Shown: positions 7,531 through 14,018 of the stretch, in pieces
Numbering within the stretch: position 1 is the stretch's first letter
Layout of the letters: the number at the start of each line of letters is the position of its first letter
Source: Verrucomicrobiota bacterium
GTDB lineage: Bacteria > Verrucomicrobiota > Verrucomicrobiia > Opitutales > UBA953
Assembly: GCA_009917805.1 (NCBI GenBank)
Contig: RGES01000012.1
Coordinates: 1 to 17,911 of the forward strand
Length of the DNA: 17,911 bases
Direction: 5' to 3'
Program-made: the position numbers and the translations under genes
Notes under the pieces: generated by a model
The model's database searches: none
What the model saw: only the letters and a program-made list of their open reading frames with translations
What the model was told of the DNA's origin: nothing

Positions 7531-9213
7531 ATGTTCGACGACCATAGTGACGTGATCCGTGATATCGCCCTCGAGGCCGGCCTCGTGACGCCCGCCCAGG
7601 CCGAGGAGATCTGGGAGTCCCACGCGACCACCGGCAAGTCGTTCAGCGACAGCCTCGTGGACGCCGGCCTCGCCGACCGTCCGACCATCCTGCAGGCCAT
7701 CGCCGACCACCTGCACGTCCAGTTCTACTCCGCCGTCCCCGCCGATCCGGGCGACGCCCTGACCAAGCTCATCAAGGCGCCCCAGGCCCATAAGTACGTC
7801 GTCCTGCCCGTCGCCGACGAGGCCGGCAAGCTGACCCTGCTCGCCAAGGACCCCTTCAACTCCTCCGTCGTCAACGAGCTCAGCTTCATCCTGCAGCGCG
7901 AGATCGAGCTCGCGGTCGCCGATCCTTCGCAGGTCGAGGCCGGCGTCACGCGCGTCTACGGCGAAGCCACTTCCGCCTCGATGGAAGACCTGCTCGGCGA
8001 ATTCGGCGAGGTCGACACCGCCGCCGTCACCGACGAGGACGTCACCAAGCAGGCCAGCCAGGCTCCGATCATCCGCTTCGTCGACCTCGTGCTCCAGGAA
8101 GGCGTGAAGGCCAAGGCGTCGGACATCCACTTCGAGCCCTTCGAGACCGAGTTCCGCATCCGCCTGCGCATCGACGGCTCGCTCTACGAGATGGCGCCGC
8201 CGCCCAAGAACCTCGCCTCGGCGGTCATCGCCCGCGTCAAGGTGCTGTCTTCCCTCAACATCGCCGAGCGCCGCGTCCCGCAGGACGGTCGCATCAAGAC
8301 CACCATCAGCGGCCGCCAGATCGACCTCCGTGTGTCGACCTTGCCGACGCAGTTCGGCGAGTCCGTGGTGCTCCGAATCCTGGACAAGACCGTGGTCAAC
8401 CTGAGCCTCGAGGCGCTCTCGATGCAGGACGACATCAAGGAAGGCATCCGCGCGATGGTCGGCCGCCCGAACGGCATCTTCATCGTGACCGGCCCGACCG
8501 GCTCCGGCAAGACTACCACCTTGTACTCCGCGCTCCGCGAGGTGAACACCGAGGACGTCAAGATCCTCACCGCCGAGGATCCCGTCGAATACGAAGTCGA
8601 AGGCATCATGCAGGTGCCCATCAACCACCAGGTCGGCCTGACCTTCGCCGCCGCGCTCCGCTCGTTCCTCCGACAGGATCCGGACACCATCATGGTCGGT
8701 GAAATCCGAGATCTCGAGACCGCCCAGATCGCCGTGCAGGCGTCCCTGACCGGCCACGTCGTGCTTTCCACGCTCCACACCAACGACGCGCCCGGCGCCG
8801 TCACCCGCCTCATCGACATGGGGCTCGAGCCTTTCCTCATCTCGGCCTCGCTCGAAGGCGTGCTCGCCCAGCGTCTGCTCCGCCGCGTCTGCAAGACCTG
8901 CCGCACCCCCTACGAACCGGACAAGGACGTCATCAACATGCTGGACGTCGACGCGCTCGAGATCGCCAACAAGAAGTTCTACTACGGCAAGGGCTGCCCG
9001 GACTGCAATCGCTCGGGCTACAAGGGCCGCCAGGGCCTCTTCGAGCTGATGACGATCAACGACCAGCTCCGCTCGCTCATCACCCAGAAGGCGCCGACGC
9101 TGGTCCTCAAGCAGAAGGCCATCGAATCCGGCATGCGCCCGCTCCGCGAGGACGGCCTGCGTTGCATCTTCGACGGCCACACCTCCATCGAGGAAGTCCT
9201 CAAGTACACCTAA
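7531..9213 (+). CDS. pilB: PilB/GspE-family assembly ATPase (second copy)
   Basis: This is a second extension-type ATPase in the same operon. The N-terminal MshEN domain covers about residues 1-150, the segment where cyclic-di-GMP binds in some family members; whether this one binds it cannot be told. Walker A GPTGSGKT is at 321-328, followed by TAEDPVEYEVEGIMQVPIN, Walker B region MVGEIRDLETAQIA and the His-box STLHTNDA. The zinc-site cysteines are C454, C457, C489 and C492. The 560-residue length is normal. Adjacency to PilC suggests this copy, rather than the first, may be the main PilB partner of the platform; that is inference. The 33-nt gap before it is very C-rich with no Shine-Dalgarno. 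It shares a 28-nt identical stretch with the first copy. Confidence 0.9.
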   Translation: MFDDHSDVIRDIALEAGLVTPAQAEEIWESHATTGKSFSDSLVDAGLADRPTILQAIADHLHVQFYSAVPADPGDALTKLIKAPQAHKYVVLPVADEAGKLTLLAKDPFNSSVVNELSFILQREIELAVADPSQVEAGVTRVYGEATSASMEDLLGEFGEVDTAAVTDEDVTKQASQAPIIRFVDLVLQEGVKAKASDIHFEPFETEFRIRLRIDGSLYEMAPPPKNLASAVIARVKVLSSLNIAERRVPQDGRIKTTISGRQIDLRVSTLPTQFGESVVLRILDKTVVNLSLEALSMQDDIKEGIRAMVGRPNGIFIVTGPTGSGKTTTLYSALREVNTEDVKILTAEDPVEYEVEGIMQVPINHQVGLTFAAALRSFLRQDPDTIMVGEIRDLETAQIAVQASLTGHVVLSTLHTNDAPGAVTRLIDMGLEPFLISASLEGVLAQRLLRRVCKTCRTPYEPDKDVINMLDVDALEIANKKFYYGKGCPDCNRSGYKGRQGLFELMTINDQLRSLITQKAPTLVLKQKAIESGMRPLREDGLRCIFDGHTSIEEVLKYT

Positions 9214-9237
9214 CCTTCACAACACCCCACCACTCCC

Positions 9238-10482
9238 ATGCCCGAATACAAGTACACCGCCATCGATCGCAACGGGGCGCAGGCCTCCGGCAAGATCGAG
9301 GCCGCCAACGACGAACAGGCCCGCCAGAAGCTCATGGCGAAGGGCCTGATGGTCACCACGCTCGCCGCCGACGGCGGTTCGGCCAAGCCCGCCGCGGCGC
9401 CCGCCGCCCCGTCCAAGGGCGGTTTCTCGTTCGGCTCCAAGGTCAGCCAGAACGACGTCACCGTGATGACCCGCCAGCTGGCCACGCTCATCGTCGCCGG
9501 CCTGCCGTTGCTCCGCGCGCTCGAACTCATCACCAAGCAGGAGCGCAACCCGGCCTTCAAGGCGATCCTCGCCAACGTGGCCGAGAGCGTCTCCCAAGGT
9601 AACAACCTCTCGGAAGCCCTCCAGGCCCACCCGAAGGTCTTCGACAAGCTCTTCGTGAACATGATCCGCGCCGGCGAAGCGGGCGGCGTGCTCGACAAGG
9701 TCCTCGACCGTCTCGCGAAGTTCCGCGAAAAGGCCGAGCGCATCCAGAAGAAGGTCAAGTCCGCGATGGTCTACCCGGGCGTCGTCATGTCCGTGGCGAT
9801 CATCATCGTCTACATCCTGATGGTGAAGGTCGTGCCTTCCTTCCAGAAGCTGCTCGACGGCCAGAAGACCCAGATGCCTCCGCTCACCCAGTTCGTCGTC
9901 GGCATCTCCAAGCTGCTCACGGTCTACTGGTGGGCCACGCCGATCCTCGTCTTCGGCCTGTATTTCGGCCTGAAGACCTGGCTGTCGACGGAGAAGGGCA
10001 AGGAGCTCTTCGACCGCATCATCTTCCGCCTGCCCAAGGTCGGCGCCTTCGTGCAGATCGTCTCGGTCTCGCGCTTCGCCCGTACGTTCGGCACGCTCAT
10101 GGCGTCCGGCGTCCCGATCCTGCAGTCCATCTCGATCACCCGCGACACGCTCGACAACGTCGTCATCGCGAAGTCGCTCGAGCGCGTGCATGACCGCGTC
10201 CGCGACGGCGAGCCGCTCTCCGTGCCGCTCGAGCAGTCCGGCGTCTTCCCGCAGATGGTGACCTCGATGATCCAGGTCGGCGAAGAGACCGGTCAGCTGC
10301 CGGAGATGCTCAACCGCGTCGCCGACATCTACGACGAAGAAGTCGACAACGCGGTGACCGCGCTGACGTCGATCATCGAGCCGGTGCTCATCGTGTTCCT
10401 CGCCGTGGTCGTCGGTACGATCGTGCTCGCGATGTTCCTCCCGCTCATCGCGCTCATCACCAAGATGACCGGCGGCGGCTGA
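9238..10482 (+). CDS. pilC: Type IV pilus inner-membrane platform protein PilC (GspF family)
   Basis: PilC is the polytopic inner-membrane platform on which PilB and PilT act to add or remove pilin subunits. The protein opens with YKYTAIDRNGAQASGKIEA, the usual GspF/PilC N-terminus, followed by an Ala/Pro-rich linker. Two T2SSF repeats follow, at about residues 80-203 and 283-405. Both have the family pattern of TRQLATLIVAGLPLLRAL (first) and SRFARTFGTLMASGVPILQ (second), and GEAGGVLDKVL matching GEETGQLPEML. Predicted membrane segments are at about 178-200, 228-248 and 380-403. The 414-residue length is normal. It is the last gene of the motor operon, 24 bp after the second pilB, and two terminators follow it. 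Confidence 0.93.
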   Translation: MPEYKYTAIDRNGAQASGKIEAANDEQARQKLMAKGLMVTTLAADGGSAKPAAAPAAPSKGGFSFGSKVSQNDVTVMTRQLATLIVAGLPLLRALELITKQERNPAFKAILANVAESVSQGNNLSEALQAHPKVFDKLFVNMIRAGEAGGVLDKVLDRLAKFREKAERIQKKVKSAMVYPGVVMSVAIIIVYILMVKVVPSFQKLLDGQKTQMPPLTQFVVGISKLLTVYWWATPILVFGLYFGLKTWLSTEKGKELFDRIIFRLPKVGAFVQIVSVSRFARTFGTLMASGVPILQSISITRDTLDNVVIAKSLERVHDRVRDGEPLSVPLEQSGVFPQMVTSMIQVGEETGQLPEMLNRVADIYDEEVDNAVTALTSIIEPVLIVFLAVVVGTIVLAMFLPLIALITKMTGGG

Positions 10483-10504
10483 GCCGATCCGCGCAGCGAC
10501 GACG

Positions 10505-10535
10505 AAGCCCGGTCCGCAAGGAGCCGGGCTTTTTC
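10505..10535 (+). terminator. Intrinsic terminator after pilC
   Basis: AAGCCCGG (10505-10512) pairs perfectly with CCGGGCTT (10524-10531) around an 11-nt loop and runs into a T-tract (10530-10534). It begins 22 bp after the pilC stop, so it should end the pilB-pilT-pilB-pilC transcript. Confidence 0.85.
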
Positions 10536-10570
10536 GTGTCCAGGGCAGGGGAGCGCTCTCCCCAAAAAGG

Positions 10571-10609
10571 AGGCGGCTTGCATACCCCTATGCAAGCCGC
10601 CTGTTTTTT
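10571..10609. terminator. Strong, probably bidirectional terminator
   Basis: A perfect 13-bp stem is formed by 10571-10583 (AGGCGGCTTGCAT) and 10590-10602, with a 6-nt loop ACCCCT. It is followed by GTTTTTT on the + strand and preceded by AAAAAGG (10564-10570), which gives a CCTTTTT tract on the minus strand. It could back up the pilC terminator and also stop the tRNA transcript coming from the minus strand. Confidence 0.82.
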
Positions 10610-10748
10610 ACTGCTTTATCTTACTTACCCCATTGTCCCGTAGGACAAATTTAATATCTGATACCGTGCAATTAATGCCGGGCGGTTCAAGCCTAATTCT
10701 GATTTTTTAGCCACTTGCTTAAGTGACTGCCCTTCAAGGGCTTAAAAT
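10610..10748. other. AT-rich non-coding spacer with short inverted repeats
   Basis: This part of the 481-bp gap between pilC and the next + strand gene has no credible coding sequence and is visibly richer in A and T than its surroundings. It contains three small inverted repeats: TTGTCC/GGACAA (10633-10638 and 10643-10648, loop CGTA), CACTT/AAGTG (10712-10716 and 10721-10725) and GCCCTT/AAGGGC (10729-10734 and 10736-10741). None is followed by a T-run in the appropriate direction. The last two lie just beyond the 3' end of the tRNA and may help its 3' processing. No integrase gene or att duplication is seen. Confidence 0.5.
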
Positions 10749-10826
10749 TGGGTGCAGGGGTAGGATTTGAACCTACGACCTTCAGGTTATGAGCCTGACG
10801 AGCTAACCGGGCTGCTCCACCCTGCA
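10749..10826 (-). tRNA. Initiator tRNA-fMet (anticodon CAU)
   Basis: Read on the minus strand this folds into a complete 78-nt cloverleaf with CCA encoded. The acceptor is TGCAGGG/CCCTGCA, the D arm is GAGC/GCTC, the anticodon arm is TCAGG-CTCATAA-CCTGA and the T arm is GTAGG-TTCAAAT-CCTAC. The initiator class is shown by the A11-U24 pair and the close match of the D and anticodon regions to the E. coli initiator. Three features depart from the usual initiator: positions 1 and 72 are U and A and can pair instead of being mismatched, the anticodon stem has A29-U41 in place of the first of the three G-C pairs, and the discriminator is C73. It is transcribed opposite to all complete genes here. 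Confidence 0.93.
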
Positions 10827-10963
10827 ATAAGTGGGAGGCGAAGGAGAAAGCGGCCAGGGCCGGGTCGCAAGCCATTTCTTATGCGAGTTCCATCCTCAGG
10901 GTCAGGGCAAAAAGGGTTGAAGCAGGCAAGGCAGGGGGGAAGATTGACTACCCCCTTCTAGCG

Positions 10964-13036
10964 ATGACCGAAGAAACCCCTACGCCCCCGCCCGGCGACG
11001 TCCCTCCGGCTGACCTGAAGAAGGTCGAAACCGACTCCCTTGGGTCGAAGCGCATGAAGCGCTCGTTCTGGCAGCGCATCGGCGCCAGCGGTCTTTCCGT
11101 CTCCCTGGCGATCCACGTGCTCCTGGTCTTCATCGCCGCGGCGTTCGTCGTCTCGACGGTCACCGACAACGCCAAGAAGGACCCGAACACCTTCGCCACG
11201 GGCGCCGGCGGCGGCTCCGGCGGCGAGCGCGTGAAGAGCACGCAGCACAAGGTCCAGCCCAAGAACGTGAAGTCGCTCGCGAAGACGACCACCCGCATCA
11301 CTTCCAAGAGCGCCTCGGCCTCGATCGCGCTGCCTGACATGCCGAACTCCGCGTCGGCTTCCTCGATGATCTCCGGCGCGATGGCCGGCGGCGCGTCCAA
11401 GGGTTTCGGCGGCGGCGCGGGCGGCGGCATCGGCACCGGCAAGGGCATGGGCTCCGGCGGCGGCAAGAACTTCGTGGCGAAGCCGGTCATGGGCGCGAAC
11501 ATCTTCTCGCAGCGCCTGGCGGTCTACTTCGACGCCTCGGCCTCGATGCTGCCTTATCTCGACCGTGTCGAAGCGGAGATCCGCGACAAGTTCCCCGACG
11601 CCGACGTGTATCTCAGCAACGGCGTCTTCATCGACGTGCACGACAACGAGGTCGTCGGCGGCGACAAGTTCAAGGGCACGCCCTTCCTGAACCGCCCGAC
11701 CGGCGGCGGCACCAAGAAGAACGCCAAGGGCGAGCTCGTCGCGACCGAGACCAACCCGGCCAAGCTCACCTCCCAGGGTCGCGCGATCCTCAAGAAGTAC
11801 GGCAACAACTTCAAGACGGGCTCCGTCGGCGGCTGGCTGGACGTCCTCAAGGACGACCGCACCTACGACGCGCTGATCATCTTCTCCGACTTCCAGGACG
11901 GCGTCCGCCAGATCCGCACCAAGGCCATCGGCGGCGTGGCGGCGTACAAGCCCGACAAGGGCATGCGCGCCGACCCGCCCGTGGTCTTCTCCGACCGCAC
12001 CAACCAAGGCGGCGGCTTCGCCCGCTCCGTCACGCTGATCGCCAGCGGCGGCGCCTCCGGCCAGCCGGTCGTCCAGTGCAAGGACACCACCGGCCTGATC
12101 GAGGGCATGGTGGCCCTCGGCTCCGGCATCCCCCAGGGCACGACGGTCGTCTCCGTCAACGCCAACGTCAGCTTCACCCTCAGCAAGCCGCTCACCGCCG
12201 CCGCCACGGGTCGCGTCGTCTGCAACAACGGCGGCGACAAGCGTTTCCCCGAAGAGAAGAAGTGGGAAGATGAATGGGAGAAGGCCTTCGCCGGCGCCCG
12301 CGACAACAAGGGTCCGCGCCTCTACCTCATCAGCACCTCGCGCGCCTACGGCAACAAGCCGGGCACGATCCTCCAGCGTTGCGTCTCGGCCTCCGAAGGC
12401 AGCGCGATCATGGTGAAGTTCGGCAACGCCAAGAAGGGCGCCGCCACCCTGAACGACCTTCATAACTACGACGACCTCTACGTCGGCATGCCGGTCAGCG
12501 GACGCGGCGTCCCCGAGGGCGCCACGCTCGTCTCGATGCCCACCTTCAAGGAGATCATCGATCCGGAGGATCCGGAGAAGAAGCGCAAGAAGCGCATCGT
12601 CGACAAGCAGATGACCATCTCGGCCCCCGTGACCGAGGACGCCACCAACGCGGTCTTCGCCTTCACGCCGCTCATCCAGGCCGTCGCCACCCTCACCAAG
12701 GATTCCAAGACGCTCACCGAGGTCTCCGGTTCGATCGACCTGAAGGCCGGCATGGTCGTGGTCGACGCCCGCTTCCCCGCCGCGACCAAGGTCACAACGT
12801 CGAGATGTCCGCTCCGGCCACCGCCACCGCCGCCAACGCGGTGCTGCGCTTCCGTCCGGCCGCCTCGACCACGGGCAACGCCCGCGGCGCCGCCCCCGCC
12901 CGCTAAGCCGTTTTTCCGTCGGCGACCAAACGCGAAGCCACCCGGCTTCGCCTTTTCGTTTCGGGAGGATGCCCTGCGCCGATTTAAGAACTTCCCCTCG
13001 GCGTGGCGGCTTCTGATAATCATGCATACCTCATGA
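10964..13036 (+). CDS. Membrane-anchored vWA-like protein with three beta-rich modules (probable frameshift near its 3' end)
   Basis: Function unknown. The N-terminus is Pro-rich, then a single membrane segment at about residues 40-64 would place the rest in the periplasm. A linker follows with SKSASASIALPDMP and a Gly-rich tract. The vWA-like domain starts near residue 186 with AVYFDASASM (DxSxS at 190-194), then GSVGGWLDVL and FSDFQDGV (D309), ending around GPRLYLIST. Three copies of a beta-rich module occupy about 355-420, 480-567 and 574 onward. From residue 611 the frame becomes an Arg/Pro-rich stretch, while the -1 frame from 12793 continues the module (HNVEMSAPATATAANAVLRF) to a stop at 12904-12906. 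An intact product would be about 647 residues. The literal frame runs through a terminator to 13036. ATG 10964 has no Shine-Dalgarno. Confidence 0.75.
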   Translation: MTEETPTPPPGDVPPADLKKVETDSLGSKRMKRSFWQRIGASGLSVSLAIHVLLVFIAAAFVVSTVTDNAKKDPNTFATGAGGGSGGERVKSTQHKVQPKNVKSLAKTTTRITSKSASASIALPDMPNSASASSMISGAMAGGASKGFGGGAGGGIGTGKGMGSGGGKNFVAKPVMGANIFSQRLAVYFDASASMLPYLDRVEAEIRDKFPDADVYLSNGVFIDVHDNEVVGGDKFKGTPFLNRPTGGGTKKNAKGELVATETNPAKLTSQGRAILKKYGNNFKTGSVGGWLDVLKDDRTYDALIIFSDFQDGVRQIRTKAIGGVAAYKPDKGMRADPPVVFSDRTNQGGGFARSVTLIASGGASGQPVVQCKDTTGLIEGMVALGSGIPQGTTVVSVNANVSFTLSKPLTAAATGRVVCNNGGDKRFPEEKKWEDEWEKAFAGARDNKGPRLYLISTSRAYGNKPGTILQRCVSASEGSAIMVKFGNAKKGAATLNDLHNYDDLYVGMPVSGRGVPEGATLVSMPTFKEIIDPEDPEKKRKKRIVDKQMTISAPVTEDATNAVFAFTPLIQAVATLTKDSKTLTEVSGSIDLKAGMVVVDARFPAATKVTTSRCPLRPPPPPPTRCCASVRPPRPRATPAAPPPPAKPFFRRRPNAKPPGFAFSFREDALRRFKNFPSAWRLLIIMHTS
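12026..12223 (+). repeat. Beta-rich module copy 1, inserted within the vWA-like domain
   Basis: Residues 355-420 of the protein starting at 10964. The copy shows the pattern GLIEGM-x-ALGSGIPQGTTVVSV followed by SFTLSKPLTAAATG. The pattern (a G-M pair, a G-x-G-x-P loop, then a short strand with S and P) resembles beta-rich repeats common in large surface proteins. It lies between FSDFQDGV and the EKKWEDEWEKAF helix, which are close together in the two sister proteins. Confidence 0.6.
12401..12664 (+). repeat. Beta-rich module copy 2, with a charged insertion
   Basis: Residues 480-567 of the protein starting at 10964. The copy contains LYVGMPVSGRGVPEGATLVS and MTISAPVTEDATNAVFAF, matching copies 1 and 3 in order and spacing. 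It has an extra highly charged stretch of about 20 residues (PEDPEKKRKKRIVDK) between its two halves. It replaces the C-terminal end (SVSWL/LIDWL) seen in the two sister proteins. Confidence 0.58.
12683..12858 (+). repeat. Beta-rich module copy 3, split by the suspected frameshift
   Basis: The first half (SIDLKAGMVVVDARFPAATKV) is in the main frame. The second half (NVEMSAPATATAANAVLRF) is in the -1 frame from 12793. Joined, they match copies 1 and 2, which is the main evidence for a one-base deletion at this point. Confidence 0.55.
12932..12961 (+). terminator. Intrinsic terminator after the first vWA-like gene
   Basis: GCGAAGCC (12932-12939) pairs perfectly with GGCTTCGC (12944-12951) around an ACCC loop, followed by CTTTTCGTTT. 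It lies 25 bp after the stop at 12904-12906 that ends the frame-corrected protein. It would fall inside the gene if the uncorrected frame to 13036 were real. Confidence 0.75.
13015..13020 (+). promoter_or_regulatory. Possible -10 element for the second vWA-like gene
   Basis: GATAAT, preceded by CT so that it reads TGATAAT from 13014, lies 12 nt before the ATG at 13033 and after the terminator. The -35 region (TTCCCC, 12992-12997, 17-nt spacing) is a poor match. It suggests separate transcription with a very short leader. Confidence 0.28.
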
Positions 13037-13791
13037 GACTCCCCCGTCTTCTCCTGATCGTCGCCTTGGCCCTCCTCTCCGCCGTCGCTCGTGCGGCCAA
13101 GGCCGGCGGTCCGACGAGCGTTCCCGGCGAAGCCGCTCCGCGGATCGCTGTCTATCTCGATTGCTCCAACTCGATGGTGCCTTATCTCGACGCCGTCGAA
13201 GCCGAGGTCCGCAAGCAGTTCCCGGACGCCGACGTGTTCAAGGTGCCCGCCATCAAGATCTGGGTCGACGGCGCCCTCGTCCGCGGCGGCGTGAACTCCG
13301 TGCTACCGCATAAGCCTGCCCCGTCCGGTCCGACGGTCAGCCTCGACCTCAGCCGTCTCAGCGCCACGGGTAAGGCGATCCTCACCCGCTATGCGGGCAA
13401 TTTCGAGACCGGTTCCGTCGGCGCCTGGATCGACATCCTGCGTGCCGAGAGAAGCTACGAAGCGCTGGTGGTCTTTTCCGATTTCAACGATCAGGTGCTC
13501 CAGGTCCGCCCCGGCAAGCCGCCCGTGCAGACTTACGTCGACGATGCCGGGCAGCGCGCCCTTCCCGAGGCGGAGATCAAGGATGACCGCACCGTCGCCG
13601 AGAAGGCGTGGGAAGACGCATGGGTCGGTTCCTTTGATCTCGCCCACTCCGGCAAAGCACCGGTCCTCTATCTTTTTTCCACGCGGAATCCGGCCAGTCG
13701 GATCCTGCAGAAATCGGCCGAGGTCTCGGGCGGTAAGTTCACGCTCATCGATTGGCTTCGCCCGGACGGTCCTCCTAGGCCGACCAAGTGA
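13033..13791 (+). CDS. Secreted vWA-like protein (second of three paralogues)
   Basis: Function unknown. The protein opens with a clear signal peptide (MRLPRLLLIVALALLSAVARA, with likely cleavage after A21), so it is exported rather than anchored. The mature part is a compact vWA-like domain: IAVYLDCSNSM with DxSxS at residues 43-47, VEAEVRKQFPDADVF, then FETGSVGAWIDIL, then YEALVVFSDFNDQV, then a WEDAWVGSF helix and VLYLFSTRNP, ending with FTLIDWLRPDG. These blocks match the other two proteins in order. It lacks the Gly-rich linker and the beta-rich modules. The 252-residue length assumes ATG 13033; a GTG at 13003 is in frame but would bury the signal peptide. No terminator is visible after it. 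Confidence 0.82.
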   Translation: MRLPRLLLIVALALLSAVARAAKAGGPTSVPGEAAPRIAVYLDCSNSMVPYLDAVEAEVRKQFPDADVFKVPAIKIWVDGALVRGGVNSVLPHKPAPSGPTVSLDLSRLSATGKAILTRYAGNFETGSVGAWIDILRAERSYEALVVFSDFNDQVLQVRPGKPPVQTYVDDAGQRALPEAEIKDDRTVAEKAWEDAWVGSFDLAHSGKAPVLYLFSTRNPASRILQKSAEVSGGKFTLIDWLRPDGPPRPTK

Positions 13792-13851
13792 GGCGTGCCG
13801 CTGGGGGGAATCCGCTGGCCGAGGGGAGGGAATCGCCGTTTGGCCGGGCCC

Positions 13852-13878
13852 TTGATGCAGGCGATGGGTTCTTAGGCT
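13852..13878 (+). promoter_or_regulatory. Candidate promoter for the third vWA-like gene
   Basis: TTGATG (13852-13857), a 15-nt spacer and TAGGCT (13873-13878) end 7 nt before the ATG at 13886. The TAGG -10 and the short distance match the ftsH and coaE sites. The spacer is short for sigma-70. It supports ATG 13886 as the true start of the interrupted gene. Confidence 0.3.
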
Positions 13879-13885
13879 TGGAGGG

Positions 13886-13996
13886 ATGGATCAAGCCGTC
13901 TCTCCGCTCGCTGCCCGTTGCCGTCGTTCGCCGCGCTCCTGGCGAGGCCTGCTGCTATCCCTAGGACTGCACGGTCTGCTGGTCGTCTTGGCCTAA
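13886..13996 (+). pseudogene. Detached N-terminal membrane anchor of the third vWA-like protein
   Basis: This 36-residue open frame starts with MDQAVSPLAARCRRSPRSW and continues into a hydrophobic segment GLLLSLGLHGLLVVLA before TAA at 13994-13996. The segment corresponds to the anchor of the protein at 10964 (GLSVSLAIHVLLVFIA). Skipping one base at the stop continues directly into the frame that encodes KQEFVAHAVAGG and the rest of the third vWA-like protein. I read it as the 5' end of that gene, separated by a +1 frame change caused by mutation or sequencing error. If translated alone it would be only a small membrane peptide. Confidence 0.55.
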
Positions 13997-14018
13997 GCAG
14001 GAGTTCGTCGCGCATGCG

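Noticed and set aside
6244..9180. A 978-codon open frame on the minus strand across the pilus genes
   Set aside because: It lies opposite pilT and the second pilB, which have full motif support. Its product is a low-complexity mix of Gly, Asp, Val, Leu and Arg with no domain; long antisense frames arise from high-GC codon bias.
10633..10741. Short inverted repeats near the tRNA as a recombination site or IS remnant
   Set aside because: The repeats are 5-6 bp, unrelated to each other, and there is no integrase, transposase or duplicated tRNA end in the window.
10958..13027. A 689-codon open frame on the minus strand opposite the first vWA-like gene
   Set aside because: It has the same high-GC shadow composition and no recognisable motifs. 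The + strand has anchor, metal-site motif and repeated modules.
13003..13032. GTG at 13003 as start of the second vWA-like gene
   Set aside because: It adds ten residues ahead of an otherwise perfect signal peptide, and the proposed -10 element would lie inside the coding region.
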